This document shows positions 35,039 through 45,661 of a stretch of DNA of 64,000 nucleotides, one piece after another. Under the pieces are notes generated by a model. The model was not told the DNA's origin. It ran no database searches and saw nothing but the letters and a program-made list of their open reading frames with translations. The stretch's first letter is position 1. Every line of letters starts with the position of its first letter. Where the stretch lies: assembly GCA_928212115.1 (NCBI GenBank), contig CAKMRJ010004445.1, positions 3,376,661 through 3,440,660 of the forward strand. Reading direction: 5' to 3'. This stretch comes from Lactuca virosa (lineage: Eukaryota > Streptophyta > Magnoliopsida > Asterales > Asteraceae). The position numbers and the translations under genes were made by a program.

Positions 35039-36995
35039 TGTAACACCCGATTCCTGGTACGATTTTATTTAAGTATTTTCTTAAATTTTTGCCATGAACT
35101 CGGCGAGTCTGCGTCCCGACTCGCCGAGTAGCAGCGAGGTGGACACGGGATTTAAGCTGGGAACTCGGCGAGTCGACATATGGACTCGGCGAGTCCACCT
35201 GTCTGGATGAAACTCTATTTTCAGACTTTGCACCCTATTTTACCCATTCTAAAACACCCATTTCGTCCCATTTTCCTCCCAGAGAGCAGTAGAGAACAAC
35301 CCTATCTCCTTTAGTGTTCTTGAGTGATTTTGATCTTCCAAAGAAGGTTCTGGAGCCTAGAAGAAGAAGGAGGAAGTTGGAGTGTTCCAGAAGTGAAGGT
35401 AGACCCGAAATCTACTCTGGGGAAGGCATCAAATCAGGTAATAAAACCCTCACTTTGCTCATTAGCTCTTAGGTTCCTTTTTGTCCCCAATGGTTGATCT
35501 TCAAGCCTTAAAACCCTCCAGATTTCGTGTGTATATGTGATAACCAGACCCTAGGAACTGAGACCCATGAGTTGGATCAGTTGCATGTCTCAGATTTGTC
35601 CAGATTGGGTGAAGAGTCGAAGGGAACTCGGCGAGTGCCAAAGTGCACTCGGCGAGTTCCATGAAGATGGCCTTAGACTCGACGAGTTGGATGAACAACT
35701 CAGCGAGTCCTATGAAGATTGCCTGGTACTCGGCGAGTCGTTCTTCAAACTCGGCGAGTCCCTTGAATATAGCCTTGAACTCGGCGAGTTGTTCTTCAAC
35801 TCGGCGAGCCATATGAACTGTCACTAGGATAAGAAGGGTTTAAGTGTAGGAGGTCCAACCCTTCGTAGTCGCACGTGGAATTAGCAATTTAACGTGTAGC
35901 TATAGTCCCAGAATCTCCAAATCTCCAAGGTTGATGTTCTGATGGAAGATTGGAGCGAATTGTGAGATCTGTTCGTCGAACTCGGCGAGTCCCCCCTTGG
36001 ACTCGGCGACTCCAGTCGCGGGTTTGTTAGTTGTCCCCGTTTAGCGAGTCAGGCTGACTCAGTGAGTGGGAACGGGGACCCGATGAGTCACAGTCGGGCT
36101 AGACGTAGAAGGACGCGGCGAGTCGCTATATGGACTCGGCGAGTCCAGTCAATCAGAAGTTGACTTTGACCAGTCATTTGACCTAAGGGGTATTTATGAG
36201 TACCTAATCCATGATTACAGATTTATAGCCGGAGGGTTACCGGTGCGGCAGCCAGGCGTAGGTTGAGCGGGTTTTCAGCAGCTACCCTCGAGGTGAGTTA
36301 CCTTCCAGTAGCGGTGGGTCTACGGCCACAATGCCGGCCCACCAGTAGGAGTTGTATGTTGGATGATTGTCTTTGTGATATCATCTAGGTTTTCTACTAC
36401 CTGTTATGTTATGTGCTAGTATGATATGATGTTATATGCTAGTAGAAGTAGGGGAGATAGTCCCCAGGGTTTCCGGTCGATAGGGCCGAAAAGGGTAGTC
36501 ATAGCCAGTCATGTTAGACAGATTATGGTTATGTGATATATGTTATGTGGTAGTAGTAGAGGGGTGAAATAGTCCCCAGTATCCGGTCGAAAGGACCGAA
36601 GGGGAGGCCAGCACCCAAATATGATGGGCAGTATCCGGTCGAAAGGACCGAAGGGGTAGGTCGGGCACCTAGATATGCCTGACAGTATCTGTATGTTATG
36701 TGATTGTATGGTATGTGGTACGATGGGGGAACTCACTAAGCTTCGTGCTTACAGTTTACAGTTTTGTTTCAGGTACCTCTTCAGCTAGGGGAAAGGAGTC
36801 GGCGCGGTAGCGGCATATCACACACACACTCTTGTTTCCACACTATGGATTTTCTGGGATGTACTCTAAATATTTTACTATGATGTTACCGGTTTTCAGA
36901 CATGAATTAATATTATGAATGTTTTGTAACGATGTTTTTATGTATTAACCTAATTTAAAAATGAAATTTTTAGCTGGTATTTTTGGGATGTTACA
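35039..36995 (+). repeat. Element C, 3' LTR
   Basis: It pairs with 27562-29506, starts TGTAACACCCGATT and ends GGATGTTACA. It keeps the palindromes and the 51-bp array. Confidence 0.94.
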
Positions 36996-37000
36996 CTTTG

Positions 37001-37876
37001 TGAGGGTCCAGCTCGTCGAGTTAACCCTTAACTCGCCAAGTAACAGCATAGCCAACTCATCGGGACAAACCCTAACCAACTTGTCGAGTCGGCTCCTCGA
37101 CTCGGCGAGTCCGTTCAGACTCTTTTCTCATTCAGACGATTTCAAGGCAGAAAACCTTCCCAAACTCTAGATCTACACTCTCAAGGCTCATTTATCACGT
37201 AAAGTCACAAACTTTACGTCCATGCATGGCACTTAGGGCTTGAAATGCCAAAACACACCTTAAAAAGTGTTTTTCACTCAATAGCATTATTATGGCTGAA
37301 TAAAGCAGGGAATTTTGGACTCTAGGGACCTCACATAGTCCAGATATGAAGTTCAAACCTCAATATGAACTCAAAACACTCTAGGTCCTCATATTAGATA
37401 GAAAAAGCCCTAAAATCCTAAAATCATGAGATCTACTCAACGAAATGAGAAAGGTGCAAGCTTTATACCTTTCCCAGAAGCTCTGAGGTGAAATAGCCAC
37501 AGATCTAGCAGCTCCTTATCGTCTCTTGGCTTGGAATCCTTCTCTTCTCTTCAAAAGATGCACCAAACACTCAATGTTAGGTCAAAACTCTCTCTATAAG
37601 CTCACAGGCCAATTAGGGTTTACTCTTAGGGAGGGATAGCCGCAAATGAGGCTATAAGTGCCCTTAAATAGGCCCCAAACCCGAGGATTTAGGGTTTCTC
37701 ATCACAGCGTCTACTCGGTGAGTCGGCTCTCAGACTCGTCGAGTAGGTCATTAATCCCACGTGGCGCATCGCGACTCTACTCGACGAGTTGTAGCACCGA
37801 CTCGTCGAGTAGCTCAATGGTCCTAAAAAAAATATAAAAATAAATTGACAATATACCTGGAAGTCCGGATGTTACA
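37001..37876 (-). repeat. Element A, 5' LTR, second segment
   Basis: It resumes TGAGGGTCCAGCTCGTCGAG after C and ends CCGGATGTTACA. It contains the roughly 250 bp missing from the other LTR. Confidence 0.9.
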
Positions 37877-37931
37877 CAATAGATCTCAAAATAAATAAAT
37901 AGATAATATACCTGGGAGTCTGGATGTTACA
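37877..37931 (-). repeat. Element D, 3' LTR, tail segment
   Basis: The sequence CAATAGATCTC...CTGGGAGTCTGGATGTTACA continues the LTR interrupted at 3859. The bases CAATA match CAAT(T) at the left side of A and are taken as its TSD. Confidence 0.75.
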
Positions 37932-37943
37932 ATTCTCCCCCAC
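37932..37943 (-). other. Element D polypurine tract
   Basis: On the minus strand GTGGGGGAGAAT abuts TGTAACATCC. Confidence 0.85.
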
Positions 37944-37948
37944 TAGAA

Positions 37949-39280
37949 TCAGACTTCGCCCTTGAAGTCATGCTCTGGAAATAACTCTGGGTACTGCTCG
38001 CGCATCTCGGACTCTGGCTCCCAGGTCTACTCGGATCCCTTCCGATTTTGCCACTGAACCTGAACTAAGGGCACCTCCATGTTCCTCAGAACCTTCACCT
38101 TCTGATCCAAGATTGCGATCGACCTCTCAATATAATTCAGGCTCGCATCCACCTGAATGTCCTCTAGTGGTACCACTGCCGTCTTATCAGCCACACACTT
38201 CCTCAGCTGAGACACGTGGAAGGTTTTATGAATCTGACTCAACTCTGCAGGTAGCTCCAACAGATAAGCTACCTTACCCACTCTGGCGATCACTCTGAAA
38301 GGACCAATGTATCTAGGGCCCAACTTGCCCCGTTTCCTGAATCGAATCACCCTTTCCATGGGGATACCTTCAGGAGAACATAATCTCCGACCTGGAACTC
38401 TAATTCAGATCGTCTCCGGTCTGCATAACCACTATCTGACCTGTTGAATCTGCTCGGTCGTCTTGAGCACTATCTCAGTGCTCCCCATCACTCTCTGCCG
38501 CACCTCTCCCCAACAAATTGGAGTTCGACATCTCCTCCCGTACAGAAGCTCGAAGGGAGGCATGCCAATACTGGAATGATGGTTGCTGTTGTAAGAAAAC
38601 TCAGCCAAGGGCAAATAAGTGTCCCAACTTCCACCGAAGTCCGTGACACATGCACGCAGCATGTCCTCAAGCGTCTGAATTTTCCGCTCACTCTGCCCGT
38701 CTGTCTGTGGGTGGTAGGCTGTACTGAAGTGCAACCGGGTACCCAGCTCCTCATGAAACTTCTTCCAGAACCTGGAAGTAAAACTCACATCTCGATCTGA
38801 CACTATCGATGTCGGCACCCCATGACGTGCCACCACCTCTCGTACGTAGATCTCGGCCAACCTTTCTGCAGAAGAGCTCTCACTGATAGCAAGGAAGTGA
38901 GCACTCTTAGTCAACCGGTCTACAATCACCCAAATCACGTCAACCCCACGCGCAGTCCTCGGTAACTTGGTGATAAAATCCATGGAAATATGTTCCCACT
39001 TCCACTGGGGAACCTCTAATGTCTGCAGCTTGCCATGAGGACGCTGGTGCTCGGCCTTAACCCGACGACAGGTCAAGCACCTCTCAACTACCCATGCCAC
39101 ATCTCTCTTCATACATGGCCACCAGTAATCTCTCTTCAGATCCAAATACATCTTCGTGGCTCCTGGATGGATCGAGAATCTCGATCTATGCGCCTCCTCC
39201 AACAATACACGGCAAGCTCCACCTATATAGGGCACCCAAATCCGCCCATGGAAAGTCATAAGACCACGACTGTCCGTCAC
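37949..39280 (-). pseudogene. Element D integrase and chromodomain-like tail
   Basis: An almost unbroken stretch (38432-39280) reads the HHCC domain (IHPGATKMYLDLKRDYWWPCMK, CLTCRRVKAEHQRPHG) and the core VIWVIVDRLTKSAHF, SDRDVSFTSRFWKKF, HPQTDGQSERKIQTLED, SYNSNHHSSI. After a lesion near 38400 the frame 38027-38359 gives GKLGPRYIGPFRVIARVG and IHKTFHVSQLRK and enters the chromodomain-like tail, which is frame-broken near 38027. The stop is at 37949-37951. Confidence 0.88.
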
Positions 39281-39299
39281 AAACTCGGAAACCTACCCA

Positions 39300-41008
39300 A
39301 TCACACTCTCTCTCTTTCAGTTCTCCGATCTCACAGCCTCCACCTGAGCCTCTCGGATGGTATCTAAGACTGGAGTCATCACCGTCATCCTCATACACAC
39401 ATACCGGATCGGAGCGCTCTCGGTTCTGCGACTCAAGGCATCGGCTACCACATTAGCCTTGCCTAGGTGATATAAGATCTCACAGTCATAGTCCTTCATT
39501 ACATCCAGCCATCTCCTCTGTCTCATATTCAGGTTGGGCTGATCTATCAGGTACTTCACGCTCTTATGGTCCGTGTACATGGGACACCGGACTCCATACA
39601 GATAGTGACACCAGATCTTGAGAGCGAACACCACCACCCCCAACTCCAAATCATGGGTGGGATACCTTGTCTCATGAGGCTTCAACTGTCTCGATGCATA
39701 TGCGATCACGTGTCCCCTCTGCATCAACACCGCTCCCATCCATGATATAGAGGCATCACAGTAAACTACGAAATCCTCCACTCCCTCGGGAAGGGCTAAC
39801 ACCGGGGCTTCGCACAATCTCTGGCGAAGAGTCTCAAATGAGGTCTGCTGCTCGGGCCCCCAAGCAAATGTAACACCCTTCCGGGTCAATCTGGTGAGAG
39901 GAATAGCGATCTTGGAGAAATCTCTGAAAAATCTCCGATAGTAACCGGCCAAACCCAGAAAACTCCTAATCTCGTACGGAGATCTCGGCACCTCCCAACT
40001 CGTAACTGCCTCAATCTTGGCTGGGTCGACCAATATCCCATTCTGATTAACGAGATGTCCCAGGAACTGGACCTCTCGTAACCAGAAATCACACTTGGAG
40101 AATTTGGCATATAGCCTCTCCGACCTCAAAACTCCCAGAACCACTCTAAGATGCTCCTCGTGTTGTTCCCTGGACCTCAAGTACACAAGAATATCATCGT
40201 TGAACACGATCACCGATCGATCCAACATGAGTCTGTACACCCGGTTCATGAGGTCCATGAACGCCATCAGTGCATTGGTGAGCCCGAAAGGCATCACCAC
40301 AAACTCGTAGTGCCAATAACGAGTCCTAAAGGCCGTCTTTAGAATATCCTCCATGTAGACTATCATCTAATTATATCCAGATCTCAAATCAATCTTGGAG
40401 AACCAAGATGCCCCTGCAACTGATCGAATAAATCGTCGATCCTCGGAAGTGGATAACGGTTTTTGACCGTCAGTTTGTTCAACTCCCGGTAATCAATGCA
40501 CATCCGGTGTGAACCATCCTTTTTTTTGACAAAAAGGATCGGAGCTCCCCACACTGAGCTACTCGGTCTGATGAACCCTTTCCCCAGCAGCTCCTGGAGC
40601 TGTGAGGATAACTCCTGCATCTCTGGCGGCGCAAGGCGATAAGGTACCTTGGCAATAGGCGCCGCACCCGGAATCAAATCAATCCGGAACTCCACCTGCC
40701 TCTCGGGAGGCACACGCGACAACTCCTGGGGAAAAACATCTGGAAACTCGCACAGTATCGGAACCTCGGAGATAGAACTCGGTCTCTCTGTAGCAACCCG
40801 CGTATCCATCACGTACGCTAGAAAACCCATACAACCCTGCTGTAGACTCTGTCTCGCTCTGGCAGCAGAGCAAAAAGCTGATCCAGATCTAGTACTCTCG
40901 CTATACACTGTAAGCACTCCCCCACTAGGGTCTCGTATAGTCACCATCTGACGCTCACAGTCGATCACAACTCCAAAACGACTCAACCAGTCCATGCCCA
41001 CTATGACA
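39300..41008 (-). pseudogene. Element D reverse transcriptase and RNase H
   Basis: RT starts in the frame 40384-41079 (GMDWLSRFGVVIDC, FRIDLIPGAAPIAKVPYRL, FVKKKDGSHRMCIDYRELN, PLPRIDDLFDQL) and, after a break at about 40370-40384, continues in 39317-40366 with FGLTNALMAFMDLM. The active site reads FNDD instead of FIDD. RNase H follows (FVVYCDASISWMGAVL, YPTHDLELGVV, MYTDHKSVKYL, KANVVADALSRR). The protease upstream is cut by element J at 41014. Confidence 0.88.
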
Positions 41009-41013
41009 CAAAC

Positions 41014-41775
41014 TGTTGGATTAATGTCTAAGTCCATAACTATAATTGGTAAGACTTGACCCGACCCGGCATGGTCCATTTGGGTTGCATGACATCATGC
41101 ATTTGGATAGACTATAATGAGAGAAATAACACTTAAGGTTGGTTAATATATTATAAGTTCTAATATATTAATAAGGTTATTTAATTAGTATTGATCAAGA
41201 ATTAATTTGGAATTAATTAAGTGATCAAAAGGAGACTAATTAAATATATGGGTTGATTGTGTAAATCATTCATTCTTATATATGTGGGCTTGTGATCCAA
41301 GATTCCTTATGTTGGACTAAGTCCATGGGGTGACCCATGGATACTCCATGGAGGTTAAAATCCATGGAGCATAAGGAATGGGTAAAGTTATGAGTTACAT
41401 GGTGTAACCCTAATAGCCACCATATAAAAGAATCCCATGGCTCAAGAAATCGTGCACTAATGTGTGAATATGAGGGCTAGACGATTTCAAGGAGTGTTCC
41501 ATTTCTCTCAAGTCATTCCATGTGCATTTGGTTTTGTGTGAACCATTTGAGGTGTCACACTTGGGGCACTAGGCACTCAAGCTTCATGGAGACAAGCTAC
41601 ATCAAACAAAGGTATGTATTCTATCCATTTGATTACCCAAGTATCAAGTATTGTATGCTAGATAGGGTAATACCTTGGAAAGTTCATATTTGCATGTATA
41701 ATAGAGAAAACATAGATCCAAGGTATTTAGGGTTGCATGTACACTTAGGAGTGTTAGAATGCGCAAAACCCATCA
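41014..41775 (+). repeat. Element J, 5' LTR
   Basis: 762 bp, TG...CA ends, with a TATA-like TATAAAAG at 41423-41430. It differs from the 3' LTR at about 41543 (T/G) and about 41690 (T/A). Confidence 0.94.
41423..41430 (+). promoter_or_regulatory. TATA-like box of element J 5' LTR
   Basis: TATAAAAG in an otherwise mixed-composition LTR, about 350 nt before the LTR end. The same box is at 47796 in the 3' LTR. Confidence 0.55.
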
Positions 41776-41789
41776 GTGGTATCATAGAC
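41776..41789 (+). other. Element J primer-binding site (altered)
   Basis: GTGGTATCATAGAC follows the LTR. It resembles TGGTATCAGAGC but carries an extra T, so the match to initiator Met tRNA is imperfect. Confidence 0.7.
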
Positions 41790-41990
41790 AAGGCTTGTTT
41801 TCTTGTTATACTTGCAAAATTAGCTGAAAAATCGAATTGTATTAGTTTAAAAGTTATGCTAATTACTTGAAAAAAATTTGATGTGAATTATCTTTGTTCA
41901 TATGAGTTTATTAGATTAATAGAAAAGTTAATTGATTATGTGTTTTCAATCCATTTTAATCTAAGAGTTGATTCTAAAATGTGTTTTTGT

Positions 41991-42353
41991 AACTTGTCCT
42001 CAAGTTATATGAAAAGTCACATTTAAGTTTCATAAAACTCATAAAAAGTTGGCAATGGTTACAAAAATGAAGAGTCTTGTCCTCATTAAATGGTTTTATG
42101 ACTCCATAACTTGTCCTCAAGTTATGGAGGTTCAAGAGTCACTTCATTAAATGATAAAATGTGTAACCTTAATTAGTTCCATAAGTTACAAAAATAAAGA
42201 AAAGTTACATTCTTTTATTAGTTTAAAGTCTTCCATAACTTGTCCTCAAGTTATGGAACTTGAAGAGTTTTTTTTTAATTAAAACTACTTTAAACACATA
42301 AGTTATGGAACTAATTAGTTTTGAATATTTTCAAAACTTGCCCTCAAGTTTTG
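41991..42353 (+). repeat. Four hairpins of the AACTTG/CAAGTT family in J
   Basis: Stems CTCCATAACTTG/CAAGTTATGGAG (42102-42113, 42118-42129), TTCCATAACTTG/CAAGTTATGGAA (42231-42242, 42247-42258), CAAAACTTG/CAAGTTTTG (42332-42340, 42345-42353) and AACTTG/CAAGTT (41991-41996, 42001-42006). Loops are TCCT three times and CCCT once. A T-A pair is replaced by A-T in the third stem, keeping the pairing. Confidence 0.82.
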
Positions 42354-42753
42354 GAATTTGTAAAGTTTTCCCCATGAATACTTTAATTCCAGGTTAGCCC
42401 TTAGAATTTTAAAAGTTAAAATTCAACCCTTATACTTTATAGTATTATAAGTTAATAATAAATATATGTATAAGAGCAAGTCAGTCTTACCGTTAGTAGG
42501 CCTCATTCACGAAGCCGGTCTATAAGGGGGGTATAAGGTTACTGCCTATAAAATGGCAGTTTAATGGGTGTCCACTCTCACCCACCGCTTCCTTGACTGG
42601 TGGAGGGTCGTTAGCCGAACGGGTAGGACAAGGACTATAATTCTCCCTTCATTAAAAGTATTAATGATAAATACTAAGTAACTAAACACTTATAAATTCC
42701 CAATCTTAGTTACTTAGGAAAATGTGAATAAGGTGCTAATCCATGAAATTACA

Positions 42754-42910
42754 CTTTGCACTTTGTTTAAACCGTTAGTGGAGCGTGTGTGGTTAACCGG
42801 CACACTAACCTGGATTTAACAAAGTAGGCAAAGGGTAACTTAATATTTATCATAGTATCGGTGGAGCTCGTGTGGTTAACCGGCACATCGATTGAGGGGT
42901 AAATATTAAG
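42754..42910 (+). repeat. Two hairpins with a conserved GGTTAACCGG loop in J
   Basis: First: CTTTGC...CTTTGTT...GTTAGTG (42754-42780) pairs with CACTAAC...AACAAAG...GCAAAG (42803-42833). Second: CTTAATATTTA...ATCG (42839-42860) pairs with CGAT...TAAATATTAAG (42889-42910). Both loops contain GAGC, TGTGGTTAACCGGCAC. The stems are unrelated in sequence. Confidence 0.75.
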
Positions 42911-42946
42911 GGTACCAAGTATATTTACATGGTTACTTCACACCTT

Positions 42947-42979
42947 GTTTTGTGATCCTCGGCATCCCAGTCACAAAAC
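42947..42979 (+). other. CGGCATCCC-loop hairpin 1 in J
   Basis: GTTTTGTGA (42947-42955) and TCACAAAAC (42971-42979) form a perfect 9-bp stem around the 15-nt loop TCCTCGGCATCCCAG. Confidence 0.8.
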
Positions 42980-43125
42980 CTGAAGGGCACACTCGAGATT
43001 GAAACATGCCATTGAAAAGTTCAATGAATCTCAAAAGATCTAGGAGTTTCAAATCCAATTAAAAACCTAATTACATTATTTCGTTTTTCATGGTGGAAAT
43101 TGGTAAATCGTCATTTACCTACCTT

Positions 43126-43179
43126 CAACTATTTTATAACTCGGATTACGGCATCCCTCTTCCAGTTATAAATAGGTTG
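43126..43179 (+). other. CGGCATCCC-loop hairpin 2 in J
   Basis: GGA/TCC then, after a bulged C, TATAACT (43135-43141) with AGTTATA (43164-43170), extended outward to CAAC/GGTTG. The 15-nt loop is TTACGGCATCCCTCT (43146-43160). Confidence 0.8.
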
Positions 43180-44205
43180 TTGGATCCTAGCCTTAATATT
43201 TCATATTGGGTGTTATATTAAGGACTTTAGATCAACTATCTTGAATATCTCCCAAAAGATGTCTAGTTCAGCAATGATTTGGAACGATAGTAAAGCAAAT
43301 TTGATTAGAAGATCAACTTCCCAAAAACTTTATGGACAGTGACAATGGTGACACTGGAAATCCAGAAAAAGCATTCTCTTCCCAATGGAAAGGGATTGGC
43401 CATAGTCAACCCGGTTGACCAAATGGTAAGGAGAAAGGCTAAGTCTGAGATAGTCTCATTACCAAAGGGTCTATATGTTTATTTTGCCAAAGGAAGGGGC
43501 GTTGATTGCAAAGCTGCCAAGTTTACCTAAGGATGTTAAAGTCAATAAGTCTGACTCTACTTCAGGTAGAGCCTATTATCTAACTCTGTTAAGTTTCTAT
43601 TCTAAGATCCTCATTACATGATGTGACTGGGTCACATGTTGATGTTTTAAGAATCAAAGAATAGAGAGAAAGCTTAAAGGAAGTATATGCTGATTCTGAT
43701 CGCGTAGATGGATTTCGATTGCATCAGAATTTTGAAGCTGTTACTTAGGAGTTATGATATATTGCTTAGGAATAGATAATAACAAGTTTTTCCGTATGCA
43801 TTTGCACTATAAGGATAAGTTTTTTCAACAAAGTTTTGAAATAAAATAAAAGTTTTTAATTTTATATTTATTTTAAATATCCTTACAAGTGGCATTTGTG
43901 AAAAATGGTTGTTTATATGATTCCATTGATAGCAATATTTGAAAAAAAATGGACTTGATTCTTTCGTTTGTGGTAGTGTCATAATTTACCAAATAAGGAA
44001 AGATTCTCATTCCCAAGGCTTCAGTTGGATAGAAACTTGGAATCATGCAAGTTGAATAGTATGATGAATGAGAACTTTCAAGCATTGGAAAATTAAGACT
44101 TGTTCACATGGACGTGTGAGTCAAGTTAAGGACTAAAGGGATCGAGTACACATTCTTGTGCACTGGTCAAGTCCACCACAAAGCTCGTTAAGACTATTTG
44201 TCATG

Positions 44206-44254
44206 ATTTACTAAATTTTAGTAAATATGGTTATACTTACAAGTTTAAGTATAA
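44206..44254 (+). other. Two adjacent perfect hairpins inside J integrase remnant
   Basis: ATTTACTAA/TTAGTAAAT (44206-44214, 44218-44226) and TTATACTTA/TAAGTATAA (44231-44239, 44246-44254). Both lie where the Copia integrase block SRYGYIYLIKHKSET would be expected, and the residues that differ from it fall in the right arm of the second hairpin. Confidence 0.72.
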
Positions 44255-44515
44255 TTCTGAAACATTGGAAAAGTCTCAATGTATGGCAGAACGAATGGGA
44301 AGAATCAAATTAGGCAGACAGATAAAAGTTTCTCAAATCTGAAAAGATGGGAGAGTACTTTAGTATCATGTTTTGTGATCATCTTAATGATTAAAGAACC
44401 ACATCACAATTGGTCTTCTAAGGACATCTTAGTGCATTCTTATGACTAAGAAGAGGAGTCATGAATTGTTGAAATGGTTAAATCAAGAAGATGAGTCATA
44501 CTTCGTTTCAAAACA

Positions 44516-44540
44516 AGTCTTAGAGTCATACTCCAAGACT
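44516..44540 (+). other. Hairpin in J pol remnant
   Basis: AGTCTT and AAGACT, then GAGT and ACTC, pair around the 3-nt loop CAT with a single A-C mismatch between the two helices. Confidence 0.7.
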
Positions 44541-45175
44541 ATAAGTTGAGTGACATATCTTAAATAAGGGTTTATAACACTTGTCAAATGTAAGAGTAAA
44601 AGTGTCCTAATCTTGTACATTTGAAGTTGGTAAGTTGTGATGTTTTGGATTAAACAAAGACCAACTAAGGCCAATTGTGTGAAGTGTTTGTCTTGATAAA
44701 GAATCCGCACTATCTCTTGAATATTTGGCAAGATAGTCTTATATGTCAAGAGGACAGTGGGAGTCTTAAAGATCCTAAAAAGAATTTCAAGAACTAATCA
44801 AGAATAAAACCTGAGGTTCTTCACTAGCACACGACTTGAGGTTTATAACCTATCATGTTGACATATTCTGTGCCCATTCCAGTTAAAGTTGGCTTTGCAT
44901 AGGAGTTCTGAAAGTTCTCAATTGGTTGCATAACAACTTGGAAGCAATGGCAGGCCCTGTACTGCCAGGTGGCAAGAAGTTAAGATTGCATAAGTTCAGT
45001 CCATATGAGTTTGGATTTGTCATTATCCTTGTCTTGTGACTATGGTTTTGACGATTCACATGGATAAGAACACATACACCATAAAATCTAAGGGTCATAA
45101 GGTTTCTCTCCGATTCATGAAAATGATGGTGAGGAAACACTTCCACCAAGTAGATTTGAAGCAGATGGCAAAAGG

Positions 45176-45233
45176 TCTAAACAATTGAGACTATGATTAC
45201 GGCATCCCTTTTCATAGTTCTAAATTGTTTAGA
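45176..45233 (+). other. CGGCATCCC-loop hairpin 3 in J
   Basis: Outer stem TCTAAACAATT (45176-45186) with AATTGTTTAGA (45223-45233), inner stem ACTATGA (45190-45196) with TCATAGT (45212-45218), 15-nt loop TTACGGCATCCCTTT. Confidence 0.82.
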
Positions 45234-45268
45234 CACACATGCATGCTATCTAAGGAAAGGTGTATGAT

Positions 45269-45288
45269 TTTGATAAAGTTTTATCAAA
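45269..45288 (+). other. Perfect palindrome in J
   Basis: TTTGATAAA (45269-45277) and TTTATCAAA (45280-45288) form a 9-bp stem with a GT spacer. Confidence 0.7.
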
Positions 45289-45661
45289 GCATCTCGTATC
45301 AGAAATCTGAACTTTGGTAAGGAAGTCAATAAAGTATTGATTTCCAGAAGTCCAGCTGATTTCTGAGTACATGTCAAAGCTAGTGGGAGCATAAGTGTTA
45401 TGCTAATAATCATCATGTTAGTGGGAGCATGATAATTATTGTTAGTGTTGCAAGTTAGCAATGTTAATTATAGAAAACAAAAGTTTCAATTCGTGAGGCT
45501 GCAGGGATTGAAAAAGTTGTTTTGCTATAATTAAGGGAGAGGATATACTTCATTTCAGTTTAAAGGCTTAGATTGAGACCTTAATCATCTTTAGTCAAGA
45601 ATATATATATGAATTTCATGTTGGATTGGTTCAACTTAAGGAAATTCTATATATTGCGTTC

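Larger units (their letters stand above)
27562..36995 (+). mobile_element. Element C: Ty3/gypsy chromovirus (Tekay/Del-like), nearly intact
   Basis: LTRs are 27562-29506 (1945 bp) and 35039-36995 (1957 bp), with PBS, leader, gag, an intron-like insert, protease-RT-RNase H, integrase, chromodomain-like tail and polypurine tract in order. By eye the LTRs differ at roughly 25-30 substitutions (about 1.5 percent), so it is younger than A. Only two frame lesions are evident: one in gag near 31030 and one single-base loss at the start of the integrase near 33775. It sits in A's 5' LTR, opposite in orientation to A and B. Confidence 0.95.
3860..37876 (-). mobile_element. Element A: Ty3/gypsy (Tekay/Del-like) LTR retrotransposon carrying three later insertions
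   Basis: A is coded on the minus strand and lies inside D's 3' LTR. Its left LTR is 3860-4652 plus 14272-14892; its right (5') LTR is 26769-27561 plus 37001-37876. The internal region is 14893-26768 with element H removed. The PBS (complement of initiator Met tRNA) abuts the right LTR and the polypurine tract abuts the left LTR. Removing B (4653-14266 with one CTTTG), H (16745-23365 with one TAGAC) and C (27562-36995 with one CTTTG) restores a continuous element. The left LTR has lost about 250 bp relative to the right. Coding frames are broken in several places. LTR divergence by eye is several percent, older than C or J. Confidence 0.9.
41790..43252 (+). other. Element J leader, a chain of hairpins
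   Basis: Non-coding, about 1.46 kb. Hairpins read by eye: AACTTG-loop-CAAGTT family at 41991-42006, 42102-42129, 42231-42258 and 42332-42353; 42404-42424; 42674-42685 with 42706-42717; two with a GGTTAACCGG loop (42754-42833 and 42839-42910); 42947-42979 and 43126-43179 with a CGGCATCCC loop; and 43191-43199 with 43215-43223. No ORF. The function is unknown; packaging or translation control are possibilities. Confidence 0.75.

Noticed and set aside
4653..36995. Idea that B and C are one insertion duplicated by conversion between A's LTRs
   Set aside because: They differ in LTR sequence and length, orientation and internal sequence, so they are separate insertions.
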